DNA of 5,269 nucleotides from the NCBI GenBank assembly GCA_023393525.1, contig JAEWKZ010000030.1, positions 1-5,269 of the forward strand, in the 5' to 3' direction. The stretch is from Pseudomonadota bacterium (lineage in GTDB: Bacteria; Desulfobacterota; Desulfovibrionia; Desulfovibrionales; Desulfomicrobiaceae). The notes beneath the pieces are model-generated. The model worked only from the letters and a program-made list of their open reading frames with translations, was not told where the DNA came from and did not search any database. The position numbers and the translations under genes are program-made. Below are positions 1 through 5,269 of this stretch, piece by piece; positions within the stretch are counted from its first letter, which is position 1; each line of letters opens with the position of its first letter.

Positions 1-993
1 ATTCAGTTGGTCGGATGTAAATGCGGACAGGTCGGATGCAAGGTATGCCGCCAACTGCGTTTTTAGATTGATCTGGCCGTTCCCAATGTCTGAAGGAATG
101 AACTTTCCTTCCGCTGCCTCGTAGTAATAGAGATTGTACAGGTTGGCGTCACCGGACTTGGCAATCCAATACTCATAACCCGTACTGCGATATTCAGTTA
201 TGGCATTGTTCAGTTCGGCAAGTGTTCCCTTGAACGGTCTGATACGATTATTGCAGACATATACGGCATTATACGCATCTATCCACTTTTGAGCAGACAA
301 CGGTTCTGTTTCATCGGCGTTCAGTTCACCGGCATCGAAATCCCAACAGTTGGTATTGTTATATTGGAAAGCTTCTTCATCGGCATTATACGCCCAATAC
401 GATTTCTGCGTATTCCAAGGTACGCGAAACAAAGCCCCAAGCGGAGCATTATCCGAACCTTCCACAGATAGCAATTCCGGAAACGCTTCCGTGTCATAAC
501 CGAAACAAAGATCATCTCCCTTGTCCGGACCGAATGTAAATTCTCCCATGCAAGTGTACACGTCCTGCCCTTCTTCATTAACCGACTTGGAAAAACCGAT
601 GAACGGCTCCTGATAGACGGCAACGCGTATCTGCGGGTCGGTGGTCATCGCCTCATTCTTCAAACCAATCTCTTTGTATAGGTCATTATAGGCGGCTACA
701 CTTCCGGCCTTGTGGTCCTGCATGGAGCTCGCCCAGTTCTTCTTAGCCGTCAGACGCCCGGACTTCGGCACACCGTCGAACATGAGTACTTTGTTTTTGT
801 CTGTGGTCCCGTCGGCATACGTGGCGATGGAGTTTATCTTATTGCCTTCAGCGTCTTTCAGCCCTTTCATCTTGAAGCGGATATTCCACTCCAGATATTT
901 CTTTGAGGATGTTCCCTGGCCTTCCACCAACAGATTGATGAGCGTGAAGTTCCTTTCCGGTCTATTCTTGAAGAAAACTTCCAGATTACCCGC
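1..993 (-). other. Conserved C-terminal block of the long tail protein, possibly CotH kinase-like (incomplete)
   Basis: Residues about 855-1185 hold an ordered set of motifs: VEGQGTSSKKYLEWNIRFKM (877-896), KKNWASSMQDHKAGSVAAYN (938-957), RVAVYQEPFIGF (977-988), GEFTFGPDKGDDLCFGYD (1004-1021), VEGSDNAPLGALFRVPW (1031-1047) and WIDAYNAVYVC (1091-1101). The order resembles CotH proteins: a GNSS-like turn with a Lys/Tyr-rich strand, a helix of the 'RN.la.dl...lG' type, and a strand of the 'ylNGeY.GvY' type. I remember the same block in other Bacteroidales phage tail proteins, so conservation is likely. The CotH link is an inference from motif order. The segment that should carry the later catalytic Asp/Asn residues lies beyond the left edge. 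Confidence 0.45.
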
Positions 994-3555
994 CACGCCT
1001 GAAGGGTTATTCAGGTTAGGGAAAGGCTTATCAACCACGAATACATTGTATAGCATCTTCGTAGCATTGAAGTCAATATTCACACCTTCACCATCCAGCA
1101 CTTGGTTGATACTCTTCTCTGTCTGTTTCTCATCGGTAGTCACAAGCTGATTGATATAATTCTTCTGTACGGCTTCCGAAGTTAGAGCCGAATCATACAC
1201 GCGTAACCCATAAAGATAGAGGTTGGCATAGTCATTGCCCAACGTTATCTTTCCAGCGTTTTTGAAGTAATCATTACTTTCGTAGGCATACTGCCGGTTC
1301 TTCTTTCCATTGATGTAAATGGCGACGATATTAAACCCTGCATTTCCGTAGGCATCAGGCATCACTACAACTGTCAAGCGCATACGTACACCGTTGTCAG
1401 TAGGGACATCCTGTGTGGTGCTATCATGTCGCGATTGGGAGAAGAAAGAGATATTCTCACCAGATACTTTCAGACCTACATTTCCCTCAGCGATAGTAAT
1501 AATGTTCTTGCTGGCATCCGAAGCATTCTCCACTTTGAAATCAACCTCAATAGTCTTTCCTCTACGCGCCGCTTCCACAGCAAACGGCTGATAATCTATC
1601 ACGGCGGAGCTCCGGGCAAAGATTTTCAATACTTTAACGCCATCACCATCAGATACCCATCCGTCATTACCCCAGTTGAAGTTGTTCCAAGTGACAGGGA
1701 TAACCGACTTATCCACTTCATTAACTATACTGCGGCTGTTAGACTGTGAGTTGCTACGTGTACGGGGATTAATATAGAGTGCAGCACCTGACGTAGCAGA
1801 ATACCCCAGAGAATTATTCACATTCAGCGTAATCGGTTCAATCAGACTATTATTGTCGCTTGTCACGGATACAATGACATCAAAGTTAGCATCATCATCC
1901 GTATCAACCTCCATCGGATAAGTGAGAGTATTCTTCGCATTCGTCACGATAGTATCATTCTCCGAGCTATACACTTCCATACCGTCTTTCATGATGGAGA
2001 ACAGCGCATCCGTTTGAGCGGCAGAACCGTCATAGATAGCATAATTGAAAACAATGTTATCCTGCCAGTTGGTAAGAAGGTCAGCCACGTTATTCACGCA
2101 CATCAACTTCACGGCTTCACCGGAAGAGATACACATGATATTTATTGAAACCGCCTTTGTCTGGATGGTATTATCTGAATTGGATAAGTAGAAACTCACA
2201 TTATACACACCGGTAGTTCCCGGATGCGGAAGCGTATAGATATAAGGGGTATCCAGATATACGGCCGTTCCAAGATTCTGAGTATAATTCTGGTTATAGT
2301 CTTCGCCGGTCACAGTAATATGCAGCGTTTTGCTGATATTGCCATTCACGATCATCGGGATAGCGATATCTCCGGCAAAAGCCGTCCACCAGGCAAAGTT
2401 CGGAGCACTGACACCCAGAGAGGTTAACTGCACCGTATAAGTCACAGGAGCGGTAGTTTGATCCGTGTTTTCTCCCTTGATGGTAATCTTGATATTATTA
2501 CTTCCACTTGTCAACCACTCGGCGACATCCTGTTTGATGGAGACATTGGAGGATATCTCCATCTGCTTTACAACAGTAAAGTCAACATACTTCGAGTTCT
2601 TCACCATGATGGTACAGAGTCCCAATTCTCCGGTCGGTTTATAAGGCTCGCTGATGTCATCCCGATACTGTGAGACGAAGGTAAAGTCAAGCACACATTC
2701 TTCACCATACTGTGCGGCAAATCCTAAAGAAGGCATATTATTACGGATATATACGCTGTACATGGTACCGGCACCGCCTGCAAGCTCCCTTACCAACTGC
2801 TCCAATGCGGCACCTGCTCCACCATCATATGCAGTACCTGCTGTATCACCGATGACAAGACCGCCACCTTGCTTGGGATAAAGGGTTCCGTCACACATTT
2901 CTAGCGAATAGACATCATTGGGAAGGGTGTCAAAAGAAGGATCGACATTAATAAGGCCACCAAGAGTAAGGTCACCGCTGGCTTCCGCCGGGGCAACTTC
3001 CACGATGGCGTCTTCATCCTCTTCGACAAACGTATCGATATCCTCTTCAAGCAAACAAGACATTAAAGCGGCCGGGGTGTTTTGCTTAGGCAGACGAACT
3101 ATAAGGCCATTCTCAACCGTCCCACCGTTCTTCAATTTGATATGTCCAGCGGCTTCATCTGCTACATCCTTTCTCAAAAACCTGTCATACACCGGACTAT
3201 CCTCATCTACATCATGCGCCCTGTCCGCATGAATGGCATTATCCGCATTTACAGCGTGCCCTGCTTCATCCGCATACCCGGCTTTAACCCGTTTATCCGC
3301 AGTTTCCACCACCCCAGTCTCCTCATCCAGTTCGGATGTGCGCAGTGTCAGATAATCTTCTGCATCCGTTTTTATGCGGTTTAGCGTTGAAAAGTTCTCA
3401 TGCGTATGCCCATCCCCCACATTTCCGGAACTCCCGGAATTTCCTCCCAAAACACTGATAACAGTGCCGGAAGATGCCTGTCCAGACTCGCGCAGACGCT
3501 TGCTTCTCGCCACGCTTTTCCGTTCCGTTACAACGACATTATACTGTTTCTTCAT
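1..3555 (-). CDS. Very long multi-domain phage tail fibre/tip-type protein, 3'-truncated by the window edge
   Basis: The frame opens at ATG (3555-3553) and stays open for exactly 1185 codons to position 1, where it leaves the window without a stop. A TAG two codons upstream (3561-3559) makes this the only ATG start for the frame. Order of parts: a basic N-terminus (1-22); a Ser/Gly-rich linker with DGHTHEN (about 24-54); an Ala-Asp repeat (94-119); FLRKD and a short beta segment (126-154); an acidic stretch (168-191); a Gly-rich stretch (228-264); several Ig-like beta-sandwich modules (about 265-585); an Arg/Ser/Asn linker (596-611); a concanavalin/LamG-like module (about 620-805); and a conserved block (about 855-1185) with GQGTSS, GPDKGD, EGSDN and RVPW. 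This layout matches long tail proteins of gut Bacteroidales phages as I remember them. No signal peptide is present, as expected for a virion protein assembled in the cytoplasm. It probably attaches to the tail tip made by the upstream gene product and contacts surface glycans. The family is fairly secure; the role in host recognition is inferred. Confidence 0.8.
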   Translation of the reverse strand, partial: MKKQYNVVVTERKSVARSKRLRESGQASSGTVISVLGGNSGSSGNVGDGHTHENFSTLNRIKTDAEDYLTLRTSELDEETGVVETADKRVKAGYADEAGHAVNADNAIHADRAHDVDEDSPVYDRFLRKDVADEAAGHIKLKNGGTVENGLIVRLPKQNTPAALMSCLLEEDIDTFVEEDEDAIVEVAPAEASGDLTLGGLINVDPSFDTLPNDVYSLEMCDGTLYPKQGGGLVIGDTAGTAYDGGAGAALEQLVRELAGGAGTMYSVYIRNNMPSLGFAAQYGEECVLDFTFVSQYRDDISEPYKPTGELGLCTIMVKNSKYVDFTVVKQMEISSNVSIKQDVAEWLTSGSNNIKITIKGENTDQTTAPVTYTVQLTSLGVSAPNFAWWTAFAGDIAIPMIVNGNISKTLHITVTGEDYNQNYTQNLGTAVYLDTPYIYTLPHPGTTGVYNVSFYLSNSDNTIQTKAVSINIMCISSGEAVKLMCVNNVADLLTNWQDNIVFNYAIYDGSAAQTDALFSIMKDGMEVYSSENDTIVTNAKNTLTYPMEVDTDDDANFDVIVSVTSDNNSLIEPITLNVNNSLGYSATSGAALYINPRTRSNSQSNSRSIVNEVDKSVIPVTWNNFNWGNDGWVSDGDGVKVLKIFARSSAVIDYQPFAVEAARRGKTIEVDFKVENASDASKNIITIAEGNVGLKVSGENISFFSQSRHDSTTQDVPTDNGVRMRLTVVVMPDAYGNAGFNIVAIYINGKKNRQYAYESNDYFKNAGKITLGNDYANLYLYGLRVYDSALTSEAVQKNYINQLVTTDEKQTEKSINQVLDGEGVNIDFNATKMLYNVFVVDKPFPNLNNPSGVAGNLEVFFKNRPERNFTLINLLVEGQGTSSKKYLEWNIRFKMKGLKDAEGNKINSIATYADGTTDKNKVLMFDGVPKSGRLTAKKNWASSMQDHKAGSVAAYNDLYKEIGLKNEAMTTDPQIRVAVYQEPFIGFSKSVNEEGQDVYTCMGEFTFGPDKGDDLCFGYDTEAFPELLSVEGSDNAPLGALFRVPWNTQKSYWAYNADEEAFQYNNTNCWDFDAGELNADETEPLSAQKWIDAYNAVYVCNNRIRPFKGTLAELNNAITEYRSTGYEYWIAKSGDANLYNLYYYEAAEGKFIPSDIGNGQINLKTQLAAYLASDLSAFTSDQLN
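1141..1698 (-). other. Concanavalin A-like/LamG-type lectin module of the long tail protein
   Basis: Residues about 620-805 have the classic LamG flow. A strand with NWGNDGW (627-633) is followed by KVLKIFARSSAVIDYQPF (641-658), then KTIEVDFKVEN (667-677), then RMRLTVVVMPD (724-734). Next come AIYINGKKNRQY (745-756) and ITLGNDYANLYLYGLRVYDS (770-789). The module closes with the usual helix LTSEAVQKNYINQ (791-803). The INGKKN hairpin followed by 'LG...LYGLRVYD..L' is typical of LamG/laminin-G-like domains that bind glycans or act as beta-sandwich scaffolds. The fold is well supported; the ligand is unknown. Confidence 0.75.
1801..2769 (-). other. Tandem Ig-like beta-sandwich modules of the long tail protein
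   Basis: Residues about 263-585 are dense in alternating hydrophobic/polar strands with Thr, Val, Asn and Gly turns, and have no obvious catalytic residues. Recognisable strand groups include VKQMEISSNVSIKQDVAEWL (329-348), YTVQLTSLGV (373-382), TLHITVTGEDYNQNY (410-424), GVYNVSFYLSNSDNTI (449-464) and DANFDVIVSVTSDNN (555-569). I judge three or more Ig-like or BACON-like folds to be present. Exact borders cannot be set by eye. Such modules in virion proteins act as spacers or weak carbohydrate binders. Confidence 0.55.
3199..3276 (-). repeat. Ala-Asp (A-D-x) degenerate repeat in the N-terminal region of the long tail protein
   Basis: Residues 94-119 repeat an Ala-Asp unit at short spacing: YADEAGHA, NADNA, HADRAHD, then DEDS. 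At the DNA level the unit appears as GCGGAT or GCGGAC, three times in about 45 bases. Comparable Ala/Asp-rich segments occur near the N-terminus of many Bacteroides phage tail proteins, where they lie between the attachment end and the body. It is too short and irregular to be a DNA recombination repeat and is best read as a structural spacer. That role is inferred. Confidence 0.5.
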
Positions 3556-5269
3556 ACTCTATTCCTTCATAATTATCAGGTTCCACTTCCACAATTTTCA
3601 TATCGCTTTCGTCGGCAATCAAGTCCTGCACATCACTCAGCAATACGTATGTCCCGGGTTCGCTACGATCCGTATAAGTACCTATGTCTGACAGCAGTTT
3701 CACGGTACCGGACAGTACATTCATACGGCGATGGTAATTACTGTATATTGTTCCGATCAGCAACTTTTCCAGAGACATGGTAGTATCTTGCCGGGTGAAC
3801 TCATATACAGGCGCGAGTGTAGAACTCCGCAGTAACACGCCAAGACCCCTGTCATTGGTTTCCCGGAGACCACATCCGATCACCGTATCCAATTCCAATT
3901 TTTCACGCGCCGAACGGTTCAACCAGGATGTATAGCTGATGTCTTTCGAATCAATGCTGTTTTTATACCCGTCCAGAAGTTCAATCTCCGGCATCTGATA
4001 TAGCAGCCAACGGGCATGCCGCTCGTCTTCGGCAGACAGGGGGGAATAGCCATCACTTAAGCCCGATATATTTAGCCCCGCGTCTTTATATATTCCCGAC
4101 TTGATTTTTATTTCCAGCGTGTGACCGAATAAATCGGGAGGAAGACTCATATACATGGCGCCTGCTTTTGTGACTACCATTCTATATTCTACATTACCTG
4201 ACATCGTAATCTGTACTTGACTGGAGGGCGTACAACAATCTTTCCAGCCCCCATCCCAGCCTTGCGTCGCGTCACCCGTATTTAAAAAAGGAACTACACA
4301 CCCCATGGATATTCCAGAACTTCCGGCAGCTTCATCGCCTGTTTCCCACCAATTTCCGGAGACAATCCGGGTACCCCAAACATTGGCGTAATAGTAGGCG
4401 GGGGTTCCATTCCGGTCCAATAAGCGTATTTCCACAGGCACGTACAAAGCGCGTACATTATTCTGCCAGTATTCATATTCTTCCTTGCTATTGTAGGTTC
4501 CGGCATCCTTAAACGGATTGTAGCGCCCGTCCAACATTAATGACAGCTTTATTTTCAACGACAAATTGGAACGGTAGTTCATTGATGGCACTGTAATCCC
4601 GCAAGTGTTTGGTACCAGTATCTTTTTGCTGAAAGTCATCAGGTCGGCTCCTATGCCCAATCCATTCTGTAAAGTACAGACACTCTCTTCATCCGTATCG
4701 GTCAGGGCACGCCAAGCGATCCCCAGACTTTCATCCCCGGAAGTCAAAGGATTCATCTTATAAATCCTGGCATTGGGATTCAAGATAAGCCCGGAAGCGG
4801 CTTCATTGTTCGTATAAAGTCCAAAGTCAAAACTTAAGTCAGGACCAAAGTAATTCTTAGAGTTATCCTCATACACCACTCCGGCGGATTCCTTTGTAAA
4901 CGATCTGATATCGATGTCCTTTTTAAACAAGTCAGTACGTTCATAAGGGCTGAAGCTTACGTTTACGTTCTTATATACATTATCCACGCCCAAAACCGCA
5001 TCCGTTCCCTGCCACTCTATCAATTGAGGTTCAAACACTGTTTGAAAAGCGTTCAAATCATACAGATAGAGACCGCCGCAACGCTGCACCAGGCGCAGAG
5101 CAAACGGACGCAGCAGTTCATCCAGCACTTCACGTTGCGTCATGGGCTCCTCTTCCTCATCGTAGAAATTATCACTATAAAGACACAGTTCCCTGAAGAT
5201 ATTACTGTCTGCCGGAATATCAGACATCGATGTTGAGATGTAACAAGATATGCCTCCGGTCATATAAGC
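3539..5269 (-). CDS. Phage tail hub/baseplate-like structural protein, 5'-truncated by the window edge
   Basis: The C-terminal 577 codons of a gene are visible and end at TAA (3541-3539). The first ATG in the window is at 5263, but the two codons before it (GCT TAT) are open and the reading frame reaches the edge. The protein therefore probably begins outside the window, and residue numbers here count from that ATG. An acidic stretch with the motif EEEEPMTQREVLDELLRPF (about 36-54) leads into LRLVQRCGGLYLYDLNAF (56-73). This pattern, a predicted helix followed by short beta strands, is what I remember from hub-type tail proteins of Bacteroides prophages. Residues about 232-395 alternate in strand-like fashion (KIKLSLMLD, YVPVEIRLLD, YYYANVWG, HTLEIKIKSG) and look like a jelly-roll beta-sandwich insertion. 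The tail end, LEKLLIGTIYSNYHRRMNVL (498-517) and then GTYTD, also fits the hub C-terminus. No signal peptide or membrane segment is visible. The gene overlaps the next one by 17 bases. The phage structural role is fairly secure; the exact 'hub' assignment is inference. Confidence 0.75.
   Translation of the reverse strand, partial: AYMTGGISCYISTSMSDIPADSNIFRELCLYSDNFYDEEEEPMTQREVLDELLRPFALRLVQRCGGLYLYDLNAFQTVFEPQLIEWQGTDAVLGVDNVYKNVNVSFSPYERTDLFKKDIDIRSFTKESAGVVYEDNSKNYFGPDLSFDFGLYTNNEAASGLILNPNARIYKMNPLTSGDESLGIAWRALTDTDEESVCTLQNGLGIGADLMTFSKKILVPNTCGITVPSMNYRSNLSLKIKLSLMLDGRYNPFKDAGTYNSKEEYEYWQNNVRALYVPVEIRLLDRNGTPAYYYANVWGTRIVSGNWWETGDEAAGSSGISMGCVVPFLNTGDATQGWDGGWKDCCTPSSQVQITMSGNVEYRMVVTKAGAMYMSLPPDLFGHTLEIKIKSGIYKDAGLNISGLSDGYSPLSAEDERHARWLLYQMPEIELLDGYKNSIDSKDISYTSWLNRSAREKLELDTVIGCGLRETNDRGLGVLLRSSTLAPVYEFTRQDTTMSLEKLLIGTIYSNYHRRMNVLSGTVKLLSDIGTYTDRSEPGTYVLLSDVQDLIADESDMKIVEVEPDNYEGIEYEETV
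3556..3568 (-). promoter_or_regulatory. Ribosome binding site for the long tail gene, inside the upstream gene
   Basis: On the minus strand the sequence GAAGGA lies just before the ATG at 3555, with seven bases between AAGGA and the start codon. It sits within the last codons of the upstream gene. Shine-Dalgarno sites matter less in Bacteroidales than in many bacteria, so re-initiation by ribosomes finishing the upstream gene may count for more than this motif. Confidence 0.45.

Noticed and set aside
1..50. Repeated TCGGATG/GCGGACAGG words at the left edge resembling words near 3220-3260
   Set aside because: The shared words are short and in opposite orientation. They encode an unrelated segment (ASDLSAFTSDQLN). 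No long repeat or recombination site is supported.
321..623. 100-residue minus-strand open frame inside the long tail gene
   Set aside because: It is in a different frame from the 1185-codon reading, which here encodes the GPDKGD and EGSDN motifs. It is a shadow frame.
710..1150. 146-residue open frame on the plus strand
   Set aside because: It lies wholly antisense to the long tail gene and has no convincing ribosome site. Its translation is rich in Ser, Phe and Leu, as expected from the complement of a coding region. The minus frame has clear domain motifs here.
1141..1698. Diversity-generating retroelement target or invertible segment in the lectin module
   Set aside because: No template repeat, reverse transcriptase, inverted repeat pair or recombinase is visible in this window, so variation by these routes cannot be supported here.
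3374..3783. Two overlapping plus-strand open frames of 105 and 127 residues across the gene junction
   Set aside because: Both are antisense to the two tail genes and their translations show no recognisable motif. The minus-strand frames explain the region without a gap.
5024..5236. 70-residue plus-strand open frame near the right edge
   Set aside because: It is antisense to the hub-like gene, where the minus frame gives the recognisable MTQREVLDELLRPF region.

Overview
The window is entirely coding on the minus strand and carries two adjacent, co-oriented genes, both cut by the window edges. Reading in the direction of transcription (right to left), the 3' part of a tail-hub-like gene (5269 to 3539) is followed by a very long gene (3555 to beyond position 1). 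The second gene runs without a stop for 1185 codons. It starts inside the end of the first, with a 17-base overlap, so the two are very probably co-transcribed and translationally coupled. There is no intergenic space, RNA gene, terminator, insertion sequence, CRISPR array or attachment site.

The most likely source is a tailed phage or prophage of a gut Bacteroidales host such as Bacteroides, Parabacteroides or a relative. The base composition looks moderate, and the codon use is mixed and not AT-extreme. The upstream protein has the look of the hub/baseplate-type tail proteins common in Bacteroides prophages. The downstream protein has the multi-domain layout of the long tail or receptor-contact proteins of those phages: a Ser/Gly-rich N-terminal segment, an Ala-Asp repeat, several beta-sandwich (Ig-like) modules, a concanavalin/LamG-like lectin module, and then a conserved block with GQGTSS, GPDKGD, EGSDN and RVPW motifs that looks distantly CotH-like. 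These assignments come from reading the translation and from remembered family patterns; no search was run.

The gene order, hub-like protein then long modular fibre or tip protein, fits the distal-tail part of a phage morphogenesis module. The first protein would sit at the tail tip, and the second would attach to it and present sugar-binding modules towards the host capsule or surface glycans. The most interesting point is the C-terminal block of the large protein, which may be a CotH-type atypical kinase-like domain carried on a virion protein. The part that would hold its catalytic residues lies outside the window, to the left.
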